Of a stretch of DNA of 64,000 nt, positions 16,990 through 24,961 are shown piece by piece (the first letter of the stretch is position 1; every line of letters starts with the position of its first letter). Source of the DNA: Rhizobium glycinendophyticum. GTDB taxonomy: Bacteria > Pseudomonadota > Alphaproteobacteria > Rhizobiales > Rhizobiaceae. The stretch is from contig NZ_VFYP01000001.1 in assembly GCF_006443685.1 (NCBI RefSeq), forward strand, positions 124,001-188,000. Direction: 5' to 3'. Under the pieces are notes generated by a model. The model had not been told where the DNA came from and did not search any database. It was given only the letters and a program-made list of their open reading frames with translations. Both the position numbers and the translations under genes were made by a program.

Positions 16990-17241
16990 GCCGGTCCTTT
17001 CGATCCACGCTTGCCTCTGATGCCTGATACAAAGCTTGGCGCGGCTTGCCAAGCGAAGCGGTGACACGAGCAGTGATGACGCATGGCGCAGGCCGATCCC
17101 CGACGCTCCTGCCTTTCACCCGCAGATTGCCTTTGACAGGACGAACGTCAGCGATTAAGGGGACCGACTACAGTTTGGCCGGCCTCGTGCCGGGCGCTAG
17201 GCGCATGCCCCTATTCTTCACGACTTCATGAGGCTTTGACA

Positions 17242-17625
17242 GTGGCGAAGGCAGAACTTGGAACGAAACGCACTTGCCCCGACACCGGCAAGAAATTCTA
17301 CGACCTGAACAAGGACCCGATCGTGTCGCCGTACACGGGCAAGTCCTGGCCGCTTTCCTATTTCGAGGAAACCTCGGTCGCAGCCATCATGGAAAAGGCT
17401 GAGGAAGAGGACGTCGCAGAAGTCGATACCGAAAACACCGACGTCGAACTCGTCTCCCTCGAAGATGCAGACGAGGCATCGGGCGACGACATCCCCGATA
17501 TGGGCGATGATGACGTCGAGATCGACGGCGATGACGACGACACCTTCCTCGAAGCCGATGAAGATGACGACGACGACGACATGTCCGGCCTGATCGGCGT
17601 CCCCGGCGACGACGACGAAGTCTGA
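17242..17625 (+). CDS. TIGR02300 family acidic protein
   Basis: A 127-residue protein from GTG at 17242 (MAKAELGTKRTCPDTGKKFYDLN). The N-terminal 45 residues match the TIGR02300 family. The C-terminal two thirds are extremely acidic with long Asp/Glu runs and look disordered. The family normally has a zinc-ribbon-like pair of cysteine motifs; here the first is reduced to CPDTG and the second to SPYTG, so metal binding may be lost. TTG at 17236 is an alternative start. The function is unknown. A strong terminator follows the gene, and tRNA-Ala lies downstream. Confidence 0.85.
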   Translation: MAKAELGTKRTCPDTGKKFYDLNKDPIVSPYTGKSWPLSYFEETSVAAIMEKAEEEDVAEVDTENTDVELVSLEDADEASGDDIPDMGDDDVEIDGDDDDTFLEADEDDDDDDMSGLIGVPGDDDEV

Positions 17626-17642
17626 TTTTTCAAGGATTTCGG

Positions 17643-17679
17643 GCCCGGGCACAAAAAAATGCCCGGGCTTTCATTTTTC
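17643..17679 (+). terminator. Rho-independent terminator
   Basis: An 8-bp GCCCGGGC stem (17643-17650 and 17661-17668) with a 10-nt A-rich loop, followed by TTTCATTTTT. It ends the TIGR02300-type gene before the tRNA. Confidence 0.85.
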
Positions 17680-17779
17680 GGCTTGCCATCTCCGATCACC
17701 GGAAGTATCAAGCCGCCACCCCGACGGAAGCGGTGCTTTCCACGGGGTTCCCGGAGCCGGAAATACCCGGTACCCTGAT

Positions 17780-17855
<76 letters not shown>

Positions 17856-17918
17856 AAATTTCCAGAACTCCGAATTTACGTTTAAAATCAAAGCGGTGAA
17901 GACGTCCCTTGGAGAATT

Positions 17919-17939
17919 GAGTACCCAAGAAGGTACCCA
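17919..17939 (+). repeat. Left inner repeat, candidate integrase arm site
   Basis: Two GTACCCA words separated by 5 bp (GAGTACCCAAGAAG then GTACCCA). The same 21-bp arrangement with two mismatches occurs in the same orientation at 31693-31713, near the other end. Such end-proximal repeats are typical of integrase arm-type or excisionase binding sites. Confidence 0.6.
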
Positions 17940-18051
17940 CGCATGGCCCCAGCGTGCAGGCATCAGTTTCGGGTAACGCAAAGTGTGTAGCTTTTCGATT
18001 CACACCAGGCGAGACTTCTAAGCCGGGCATCGGAGAGATGAGCATTATGTC

Positions 18052-18600
18052 ATGAGCCGGGGATACGACCCACGGGCTGTAGCGAATTTGATGCTGGACG
18101 AAGCAGATCGTCTAGACATTGGTGTTTCTCATATCATCCTCCAGAAACTTCTCTACTTTGCGCACGGAATCTATCTTGTGCGGACCAAAACCCCGCTTGT
18201 GTCCGGTTACTTCGAGGCTTGGCAATATGGGCCGGTTCATCCCGCAGCATATAAGGCATTCAAGCAAGCGGGCAGGGGACCGATAGATTTCAGGGCGGTT
18301 GCCCAGGATCCTTTGACAGGCGAGCGGCGGCAGATCGTAACGCCTGAAGACTGCCACGTCGTGGACCTGTTGAGGCAGGTGTTGCTGACCTACGGCAAAA
18401 TGCCCGCAGGCCGCTTGGTGGACCTTGCACACGCCAAAGACTCGCCATGGGAGTACGTTGTGGCAAAGGCACGCACGGAAGTTGCGTTCGGCTTGCGAAT
18501 CCAGGATACTGTGATTGTAGATCGATTCCGATTCCATAAGGTATCGGTAGGTTTAGAACCAGTATCGGGAGAGCCGTTTGACGATACCCCTCTTGCCTGA
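18052..18600 (+). CDS. SocA-like (Panacea/DUF4065) antitoxin
   Basis: A 182-residue protein whose residues about 8-75 carry the Panacea/DUF4065 signature: ANLMLDEAD, LQKLLYFAHGIYL, GYFEAWQYGPVHPAAYKAFK. This domain is found in SocA of Caulobacter, a proteolytic-adaptor antitoxin that delivers the toxin SocB to ClpXP, and in other Panacea antitoxins. The next gene overlaps by 23 bp and encodes a SocB-like protein, so the pair is probably a toxin-antitoxin module. ATG at 18052 is chosen; GGAGAG lies 14 nt upstream, and a 5-codon frame at 18038-18055 overlaps the start. It is the first gene inside the left end of the element. Confidence 0.85.
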   Translation: MSRGYDPRAVANLMLDEADRLDIGVSHIILQKLLYFAHGIYLVRTKTPLVSGYFEAWQYGPVHPAAYKAFKQAGRGPIDFRAVAQDPLTGERRQIVTPEDCHVVDLLRQVLLTYGKMPAGRLVDLAHAKDSPWEYVVAKARTEVAFGLRIQDTVIVDRFRFHKVSVGLEPVSGEPFDDTPLA

Positions 18601-19288
18601 CACCGACTTGGCGCGGCTTGGTCCTCTTTCGGACGACATGAAGCGCTCGGCACTCAGACAGATGAAGAGCGGCTTCTCAACGTTCTCATACAAGCCCGTT
18701 CGGTTGGCGTTCAGTGACATTTTCAATGTGCAGCTCGGTATGTTCGGGCCCGTATCTCCTACACCGTGGGCTGCGCTCGAATCTCAACTCACGAAGGCCT
18801 GTAAAGCCGGTGCGGAGCTTCGAAATAACCTCCAGATCGGCAAGGCACTTTACGACTACGCAACGTCCAGGAGCATCAAGGGCAGGCATCATGATTTCTT
18901 TCCGATGCCGATGGGCGTGGGGAAGAAGGTGACATTCTGGCTTCCTATGGTGCTGGCACTGGATTCCAAGCCTTATGCCATCTTCATTGACCCCCGCAGG
19001 TCGAAGGGCCTTACGCAACTGGGGCGGCGCTTCGCATTCTCCATGATGCATGAACGCATCCGGGCGGCTGATGAAGACTTCGCAGACATCAACCTTGGGA
19101 TCATCCGCTTCGAAGATGACGAGGGTGGTCGCTCAGTTCGGTTCTTCAGTGATGAGGGTATAAGCCTCTACTCGCTGGACGAACTGGAAAGTATGGTGGC
19201 CTCTACTTATCGCATATGGCAGGAGGTGTATGAAGAGCGTACAGCCGAGGCCCGGAGTAAGCGCACTGGCACGGGAGGTTTCCTGTAG
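18578..19288 (+). CDS. SocB-like toxin (predicted DNA replication inhibitor)
   Basis: A 236-residue protein directly after the Panacea antitoxin, with a 23-bp overlap. Residues 52-56 read QLGMF, close to the QL[SD]LF sliding-clamp-binding pentapeptide. In Caulobacter SocB binds the beta clamp DnaN and stalls replication. Other conserved-looking blocks are FFPMPMGVGKKVTFWLP, AIFIDPRRSKGLT and RFFSDEGISLYSLDEL. The start is TTG at 18578, supported by GGGAGA 5 nt upstream; ATG at 18638 would remove 20 residues but keep the clamp-like motif. Assignment to SocB rests on antitoxin partnership, length and this motif, recalled rather than searched. Confidence 0.72.
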   Translation: MTIPLLPDTDLARLGPLSDDMKRSALRQMKSGFSTFSYKPVRLAFSDIFNVQLGMFGPVSPTPWAALESQLTKACKAGAELRNNLQIGKALYDYATSRSIKGRHHDFFPMPMGVGKKVTFWLPMVLALDSKPYAIFIDPRRSKGLTQLGRRFAFSMMHERIRAADEDFADINLGIIRFEDDEGGRSVRFFSDEGISLYSLDELESMVASTYRIWQEVYEERTAEARSKRTGTGGFL

Positions 19289-19812
19289 GGGCAGCCGGCG
19301 GACCATCACGCAAGTCTATTGTGACGCGGACAGCATGCAGCGTGGGTAGTGAGCGGTCTCTGCCCCGCCTGCGCTATAGTTTTTATCGAGACTATCTTTG
19401 CTTTCACTAAGGGCGCGCGACGGAGAGTAAGCAGGACGGCGGCATATGTTCTTGAAGAGCGTAGACCCAGAAGCGGTGCACGCACTATGCAGCGAACGGA
19501 AGACGACGCTCGCGCGGTTCCCACTCGCAAGCACGCAGGTGTCTTTTGCAACCCTAGGGGCTTGCAATTTGAAGCCCGTATCTCCTACATATACTCACGA
19601 TCCGCAAATGGTTCGCATCTGGCGCGATGGTCTTCGGACTGGAGGCGGCAGAGTTTTAGTTGAAACTGTCAAGGTTTCCGAGAATATTTATAATGATGTC
19701 CATTAGGATTTCCTTATGATGACGACGATGCCATATGCTTGTTAGCATACTGACAATATAGACGATTACATCGAAGAAGTGCCTTACACACCAAACGGTG
19801 CGGAGCAAGGTT
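19289..19812. other. 520-bp gap upstream of the reverse transcriptase, candidate ncRNA region
   Basis: No convincing protein gene is seen between the toxin and the reverse transcriptase. Several short frames are open on both strands (for example 19446-19706 plus and 19306-19551 minus) but show no family signature or good ribosome sites. A TATAGT box occurs at 19374-19379, and a small hairpin ATGC-TTGTTA-GCAT lies near 19736. Stand-alone defence reverse transcriptases of types DRT2 and DRT9 carry a template RNA directly upstream, so this gap is the natural place for one. Confidence 0.45.
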
Positions 19813-21279
19813 ATGACTATAAAGGCACATGGTCACCTTGCTCCCTCTCGCTCGTCTGATTCAGGCGAATGGGCTTTCAAGCCAAAAATGTATCCCCACT
19901 TCGACTCTTTTATCGCTGAGACAGAGGCTCGGGCTCTCGCCTCAGATCCCGTGAGGGTGGCGGCTCACACCTTCTATCCGTTCATCTTGTACCACCAAAG
20001 GTGGACTAAATTCGCCGCAAAAGGCACGAAGGGTAAAGTCAAGGAGCGCCCTATTCGCTTCGCAGCTCGGGCCGACGCTTATATCTTCAGCTATTACCGC
20101 CACCTGCTTTCAGTTCCCTTTGAGGCTAAGCTAAAGGAGCTCAACCTCGAGGACTGTGTTCTCGCTTACCGCCGCATTGTTAACCCAGGTGGTGGTGGCA
20201 AGTGCAATATTCACTTCGCGCTAGATGCAGTGAACGCAATCAGAAAACTCGGTAACTGTAGCGCAATCGCCCTTGATGTCAGCAGCTTCTTCGAAAGTAT
20301 CGATCATGGGATGCTCCGAGCTCGGTGGTGCGACTTACTGAAAGTCGATCGCCTGCCACCCGATCACTATGCGGTCTTCAAGGCAATGACTCAGTATTCG
20401 GTGATAGATCGAGAGATGCTTTACGAGCGCCTTGGATTTTGGGGCGAAAAGCACGTCTCCAGAGATGGCACCCCTATCAAAGGGTTCTTAGTGGAGGAGG
20501 CTGAAATTCCACTACAGCTGTGTAACGGGACCGAATTCCGCCAGAAAATTGCGGGGGGCAATGGTCATCGTTCCCTCATTCAAGTTCACCGCAAACCTTA
20601 TGGCATTCCCCAGGGCTCTCCTATCTCGGATCTTCTCGCAAATTTCTACCTCATGGAGTTTGACAGCGCTGTAGCCAGTAAGGTCAGAGAGCTTGGGGGG
20701 ACCTACTTCCGATATTCGGACGACATTCTCATTATTGCGCCAATCGAGGCAGATGCCGCGACTGACCTTGAGGCTTGGGTCCGTCAAGAAATCGTCCGCC
20801 ACGGTCCGAAACTTCAAATCAAGGCCGAAAAGTCAGCGGTGTTTCAATATTGGGGAACTGGCGGAAACCAAACCTGGACCCGAGTTATGGGCGAGCAAGG
20901 CAAGAATGGGATTGAGTATTTAGGTTTCCGATACGATGGAGAAAGCATTTTCCTTAGAGACAGCACACTCAGCGGCCTCCAGAGAAAAGCTTCATTAAGC
21001 GCAAAACGGCTAGCGCATGCGCTGGTCCATCGCTACCCCACCAAATCTTCAAGCGACATTCTTGCCGATATCAACTTAAGTAGCTTTCTTCAACGATACG
21101 GCCGTGTCCACGACTTCGAGTCTAAGGCTGACAACGTCAAGAATTGGACTTTCTGGACGTATGCCACAAAGGCAGCAAGCATCACGGCACCCCTCGGACT
21201 CCCGATTTTCAAGCAGCTCCGCAACTATCGGCGAAATATGAGGAACCATGTGAAAAGAGCCTTGGAAAAGAAGGCGTAG
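19813..21279 (+). CDS. Stand-alone defence-type reverse transcriptase (DRT/UG class, DRT2-like)
   Basis: A 488-residue protein from ATG at 19813, which has GGAG 7 nt upstream (GTG at 19798 is an alternative). RT motifs run in order: RPIRFAARADAYIFSYY (about 80-95), motif A ALDVSSFFESIDH with D155, motif B GIPQGSPISDLLANFYL (264-280), and catalytic YSDD at 301-304. The last is followed by GIEYLGFRYDG near 366-376. There is no maturase or endonuclease domain and no retron-type partner. N-terminal YPHFD and HTFYPFI blocks recall DRT2 (UG2) proteins, which copy an upstream RNA to make an antiphage gene; DRT9 is the alternative. RT identity is firm, subtype is tentative. Confidence 0.85.
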   Translation: MTIKAHGHLAPSRSSDSGEWAFKPKMYPHFDSFIAETEARALASDPVRVAAHTFYPFILYHQRWTKFAAKGTKGKVKERPIRFAARADAYIFSYYRHLLSVPFEAKLKELNLEDCVLAYRRIVNPGGGGKCNIHFALDAVNAIRKLGNCSAIALDVSSFFESIDHGMLRARWCDLLKVDRLPPDHYAVFKAMTQYSVIDREMLYERLGFWGEKHVSRDGTPIKGFLVEEAEIPLQLCNGTEFRQKIAGGNGHRSLIQVHRKPYGIPQGSPISDLLANFYLMEFDSAVASKVRELGGTYFRYSDDILIIAPIEADAATDLEAWVRQEIVRHGPKLQIKAEKSAVFQYWGTGGNQTWTRVMGEQGKNGIEYLGFRYDGESIFLRDSTLSGLQRKASLSAKRLAHALVHRYPTKSSSDILADINLSSFLQRYGRVHDFESKADNVKNWTFWTYATKAASITAPLGLPIFKQLRNYRRNMRNHVKRALEKKA

Positions 21280-21438
21280 ATGGTGGGGCCCATGGCGGCT
21301 TCTAGTTCTCCGCATTCCCTTGAGTACACCAGGGGTCACGTATATGAGAGGTGACCTAGGAGGAGGTGAAGCGACCGTTCCCCCCGTGCCCACCGCTGTG
21401 CCTACCGCAAGCAACAGGTGCAGGCGCCCCCAAGCAAG

Positions 21439-22122
21439 CTATCGTTCCTCAGGCTCAACGACACTCGCCGTTTCCTCCCTTGAGATAATGCCCTCAATTT
21501 CAAGTAAGATCGACAACGAGGAAAGCTCGTGGGTTGGTGCTGGAACGACTACTGTCTCCATAGAACCCGAAACCAGTTGCACTAGGCCTGTCCGGAGCAG
21601 GGCATGGGCCATTGCGGTTGCCACGTTGCTTTCGATCCCGTAATCGCTCTGGAGGACTGCAGTGCAGTTTAGCCAGTATAGAAGTGTTGGTGCCATGCCG
21701 GCGGTTACTAGCGGTGGCTCCTGGTCTGCCAGCCTCTGCATTACGCCCAAAGTAATGACCTCCTCGCGCTTCAGGCCTGCCAATATGTCTGCCCACCGCA
21801 AAAACTCGTCAGCATAGAGTCCGGGTCCCTTTGCGCTGCCCACGATGACAGCCGCCAAAAGCCGCAGGTTCAGCCGTGCGGCCCCCTCTTCGGCAGCTCG
21901 CATGTATCGATAGATAATCGCGGCAGCCTCGTCTGCATCATGAAAATCAATTGATCTATGACCAAGGCGGATTTCAGCGAGGAGGGTGTCTCTGGCCCTG
22001 CGGGTACGTTTCTCTAGCAAAGCACGAAGAGTCAGAGCGCCAGCGGCGGGCACTGTCGAGGTAAGCGGTAAACCGGTACCTGCCATGTAGTCACCAGCCA
22101 ACGCGCCGAAAAGCTCTAACAT
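21439..22122 (-). CDS. Unknown protein, 227 aa
   Basis: From ATG at 22122, preceded by GAGG, the protein begins MLELFGALAGDYMAGTGLPL and is predominantly helical, with repeated Ala/Leu/Arg-rich stretches (LRALLEKRTRRARDTLLAEIR; AAIIYRYMRAAEEGAARLNLRLLAAVIVG). No signal peptide or clear membrane segment is present, and no domain is recognised. An upstream frame to 22194 is less likely. It is convergent with the reverse transcriptase (159-bp gap) and divergent from the serine resolvase. It could be an element-specific regulator or a partner of a neighbour; nothing in the sequence decides. Confidence 0.6.
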   Translation of the reverse strand: MLELFGALAGDYMAGTGLPLTSTVPAAGALTLRALLEKRTRRARDTLLAEIRLGHRSIDFHDADEAAAIIYRYMRAAEEGAARLNLRLLAAVIVGSAKGPGLYADEFLRWADILAGLKREEVITLGVMQRLADQEPPLVTAGMAPTLLYWLNCTAVLQSDYGIESNVATAMAHALLRTGLVQLVSGSMETVVVPAPTHELSSLSILLEIEGIISREETASVVEPEER

Positions 22123-22213
22123 CCCATCCTCACCGTCCCGCGAGCACCATTGACCAAGTGCCACGCGTGCGCAAGCGATCCGGCAACGTCTCAAAAAGTT
22201 TAGGCAGTGAGCC

Positions 22214-22292
22214 TGTCTCTTAATGCCTACTTGACGTGTCTCATTTCATGTCTCATATAGTGAGAATTGAAACGTCTTAGAGGTATTGAGAC
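22214..22292. promoter_or_regulatory. GTCTC repeat cluster between divergent genes (candidate resolution site/operator)
   Basis: TGTCTCTT at 22214-22221 and TGTCTCAT at 22237-22244 and 22249-22256 are in the same orientation. A palindrome TCTCA-TATAG-TGAGA lies at 22251-22265, and an inverted copy ATTGAGAC at 22285-22292 touches the resolvase start. Resolvases of the Tn3 type bind clustered half-sites starting TGTC upstream of their own gene, so this is a good candidate for the recombination or autoregulatory site. Confidence 0.45.
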
Positions 22293-22874
22293 ATGGCGAT
22301 GGTTGCTTACATCCGCGTATCATCTGTGGGGCAGAGCCTTGAGGTCCAGCGCGATGCAGTGCTCAGAGCGGGCGTACAGGCAGATCACGTGTTTGAGGAA
22401 AAGCGCTCTGGACTCGACAGCGCAAGACCAGCACTGCGGGAGGCTATGCGCTTTGTCCGTAAGGGCGACCTCTTCATAATCACCAAGATTGACCGCCTTG
22501 CTCGATCTGCCGTTGATCTACTCACCATCGTGAATGAGCTGAAAGCTAAGGAGGTTGCTCTCCGGGTGCTAGACCAAAGCATCGACACCGCGACACCTGA
22601 AGGCCGGGCTCTCTTGCAGATGCTGGCGGTGTTCGCTGAGTTCGAGACCGAGCTGCGCAGAGAGCGGCAGATGGATGGCATTGCGAAAGCTAAGGCTGAT
22701 GGCACCCGGTTCGGCAGAAAGCCTCAAGCCACCGATGATGTGGTCTCTGAAATCCGACGCATGCGGGCCGAAGGCAAGCTCATCAAGGACATCATGAAGG
22801 CCACCGGGCTGAGCAAGGCTACCGTGTATAGGGCATTGGGCGGGGCTCAGGGGGAGGCCGCTGAGGCGCGCTAG
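22293..22874 (+). CDS. Serine recombinase (resolvase/invertase family)
   Basis: A 193-residue small serine recombinase. The N-terminal catalytic domain contains YIRVSSVGQSLEVQRD (catalytic serine at position 10), KIDRLARSAVDL with conserved arginines, and TPEGRALLQMLAVFAEFETELRRERQ leading into the long helix. The C-terminal 45 residues hold a helix-turn-helix (GKLIKDIMKATGLSKATVYRAL). Length and order match Tn3-type resolvases and DNA invertases. No transposase is adjacent, so it may serve DNA inversion or dimer resolution of the element. The upstream region holds a cluster of GTCTC repeats that could be its binding sites. Confidence 0.9.
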   Translation: MAMVAYIRVSSVGQSLEVQRDAVLRAGVQADHVFEEKRSGLDSARPALREAMRFVRKGDLFIITKIDRLARSAVDLLTIVNELKAKEVALRVLDQSIDTATPEGRALLQMLAVFAEFETELRRERQMDGIAKAKADGTRFGRKPQATDDVVSEIRRMRAEGKLIKDIMKATGLSKATVYRALGGAQGEAAEAR

Positions 22875-22925
22875 ACCAAATAACCTCCATATTGAAAGAC
22901 GCATTAGCTCCCAACGAGGCCAGCC

Positions 22926-23639
22926 CTAGCTAGTGGGCTTCGGCGGCCATCGGGCCATCTCGCTTTCGAGGAATATCTGCCGCGCTTGATCAACCGTCGG
23001 GGCGATGAACTCAATCGCCATCACCTTCAGTTCGGGCATCTGCGGGATAATGCCAGGGGCAACATCCACAAAGACCCTCGCGCTACAGCCTGGGAGAGAG
23101 TCGGAGTAGGCGAGCATGGAGCAGATGTCCTCGGCATCCTCGAAATCATGCGGACCGATGCCTGAAATATCGAGCGTCCAAAAGTCATCCGAGGTATCTT
23201 TGCGAAGCCCGTTTACCTGCCATTCGCTGCGGACAACGCCATCCTGTTCGGCTGGGGGATCGAAGGTTACGTGCTCCAGAGAGACGACGAAGTGGGGCGG
23301 CATCTTATTTCCGTCCGTTACCGCCGGGAGTTGGGAAACTTCAGAGGCAAGCTCGGGGTATTCGGTGCGGTTAATTCTCGTTGCTGAGGCTGTAGTCCGC
23401 CGCACGGTCTCAACCAAAATGGGATAGGCATTTTCCGTCACCCTAGCTACGAGCTTGAGCGCTGCGGCCCTAAAGGTCTGCTGTTCGGTGATGCAGCGAT
23501 CCAGATCCTCCTGTGCGAGGACCTCCAGTTTAACATATTCAGCGCACGCACCCTTCCGGCTCGCTTGTTCATCGCTGGAGCATGAGGCCAGCGCAAATAG
23601 GCAGAGCCCCGCAAGTAACGGTAAGTTTGGGGTCTTCAC
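22926..23639 (-). CDS. Predicted lipoprotein of unknown function
   Basis: A 237-residue protein with a lipoprotein signal: MKTPNLPLLAGLCLFALASC, lipobox LASC with the modified cysteine at position 20, followed by SSDEQ. The mature part has cysteines near 32, 49, 173 and 185 that could form disulfides. No domain is recognised. It should be anchored in the inner or outer membrane facing the periplasm. The start overlaps the stop of the upstream membrane protein gene by 4 bp, so the two are translationally coupled and probably act together. It is convergent with the resolvase gene. Presence of a lipoprotein pair in a small island suggests a surface or exclusion role, but that is speculation. Confidence 0.7.
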   Translation of the reverse strand: MKTPNLPLLAGLCLFALASCSSDEQASRKGACAEYVKLEVLAQEDLDRCITEQQTFRAAALKLVARVTENAYPILVETVRRTTASATRINRTEYPELASEVSQLPAVTDGNKMPPHFVVSLEHVTFDPPAEQDGVVRSEWQVNGLRKDTSDDFWTLDISGIGPHDFEDAEDICSMLAYSDSLPGCSARVFVDVAPGIIPQMPELKVMAIEFIAPTVDQARQIFLESEMARWPPKPTS

Positions 23640-24130
23640 TGGCCATCTCCCCGTTGACTTGCCTGCGAAGGTGGGTCCGTCTTGAACGGTCGCGTGCTAT
23701 GGGCCCATGGAAGACATTGCGGCGATTTCGGACCAAACCCGAAGCAGGCCGAAAGTTCACCGGTTGTTGTGTCCATACGTACGACCATCTGGCCCGAGCT
23801 TGAGCCCACAAACTGATATCGACCAATCGACCCAAAACGGGTGGAATTAAGGATTAGGGCCAAGCCGATAAACGTCCCGAGGCAGCTCAAAGCGACTATC
23901 GCAAACGGGGATAATGTCATCCGGGCTTTGTCCCAACTAGGCGCGACTTCGGCGCCTGTGTCTGGTCCGTTTGACGTTGAACTGTCTTCCACCGGTGGCT
24001 CCCCCTGGGGCTCTGGCCTGCGGTACGCTTCCCGCAAGCATAGCCTCCATGACCCCTTGATCGGGGAGTTGGAAAACCGACTCGGTCGGTCCCTGAAGCC
24101 TTTAGTTCGGTGAACCTGGACATACGCCAC
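23636..24130 (-). CDS. Small single-pass membrane protein, unknown
   Basis: A 164-residue frame from GTG at 24130. After about 70 residues of polar, proline-rich sequence there is one hydrophobic segment (MTLSPFAIVALSCLGTFIGL region, residues 71-94), then a short C-terminal domain with GSIGRYQFVGSSSGQMVVRMD and CFGFGPKSPQC. ATG at 23920 would give a 94-residue protein starting just at the membrane segment and is a serious alternative. The gene overlaps the downstream lipoprotein by 4 bp. No family is recognised. Confidence 0.5.
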   Translation of the reverse strand: MAYVQVHRTKGFRDRPSRFSNSPIKGSWRLCLREAYRRPEPQGEPPVEDSSTSNGPDTGAEVAPSWDKARMTLSPFAIVALSCLGTFIGLALILNSTRFGSIGRYQFVGSSSGQMVVRMDTTTGELSACFGFGPKSPQCLPWAHSTRPFKTDPPSQASQRGDGQ

Positions 24131-24453
24131 AGGCTCCCCGACCTAGAGAAGGTCAAGGATCGATCTCCCTTCCGGTGGGGACCATACCGCCGAGTTCAGG
24201 GTTTCCACGCCCCGGAGTGCCGCGTCTGCGCTCATGACATGACTATCTTGGGCCGAGAGAGGCCGCAAGTTCCATCCGAATCTAAAAAGCGAATTGACAG
24301 AGGAAAAAAATTCTACGGCTAACCTCATGATTCCGAATGGATTAAAATGTCCTCGCCCTAAGGACATTGGAAATAGTGTGAAAAACCATACCCTTGACCG
24401 TAGTTGGCTTCAATCTCATCTGTTCTTAAGTTTAACGGAGAACAAAGTCACAA
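24131..24453. other. Intergenic stretch inside the element
   Basis: About 320 bp between divergent genes with no supported gene. It becomes A/T-rich toward 24290-24440 and probably holds the promoters for both directions. No strong repeat or hairpin was noticed. Confidence 0.4.
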
Positions 24454-24951
24454 ATGGAAGCTTATCGGATTTTTATTTCGGCCACGGCGTCGGGTTCTCA
24501 CGGAGGCGACAGCAAGGTCAATGCCAGCTACGCGCTTCGCATTGTCGGCAAAGGAGTTGAGAAATTCCTTCAATCAACCAGTCGAGAGGCCGAGGTCCAG
24601 GCGATGTATGCCAAAGGGCTGGACGATGCTTGTAACTACCTATGGGCGGAAGTTTCAGATGCCGTTGCCAACACAAGGCCACCGGTCGAGGTAATTGTCC
24701 GCAAGCCCAATATGCAGGTTCGATTCGGTAATGCCGAAAACAGCCTGTTTGAGAAGGCCATGACGGGCGAAACGAAAGCGCAGGACAACATTGAGACGTG
24801 GCTGGTAGACGCCGTTTGGGCGACGCATTTTCACGTGACCTTTCGCGAGCCGGATGGGGATTTCGAGAAAACGGCGCTGAGAGATGTTGAACGTTTAGCT
24901 AAGGCTGCTCTCCATGCTCCGGCTAGCACCACGAGTTCCAGTCATGGATGA
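24454..24951 (+). CDS. Unknown protein, 165 aa
   Basis: A soluble protein beginning MEAYRIFISATASGSHGGDS, with segments SREAEVQAMYAKGLDDACNYLWAE and ETWLVDAVWATHFHVTF. No domain is recognised. GGAG lies about 14 nt upstream of the ATG, a weak fit. It precedes the zinc-finger-like gene by 10 bp, and the group 24454-27061 reads rightward as a likely operon ending with the polymerase-like gene. A possible RNase H-like layout was considered but is not supported by catalytic residues. Confidence 0.55.
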   Translation: MEAYRIFISATASGSHGGDSKVNASYALRIVGKGVEKFLQSTSREAEVQAMYAKGLDDACNYLWAEVSDAVANTRPPVEVIVRKPNMQVRFGNAENSLFEKAMTGETKAQDNIETWLVDAVWATHFHVTFREPDGDFEKTALRDVERLAKAALHAPASTTSSSHG

Positions 24952-24961
24952 GGGGCCCCCA

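Noticed and set aside
19306..19706. Small frames upstream of the reverse transcriptase as protein genes
   Set aside because: They overlap one another on both strands, lack good ribosome sites and show no family features; treated as candidate ncRNA region instead.
24454..24951. RNase H-like protein working with the reverse transcriptase
   Set aside because: Layout is only vaguely similar, the expected acidic catalytic residues are not seen, and the gene is more than 3 kb from the RT.
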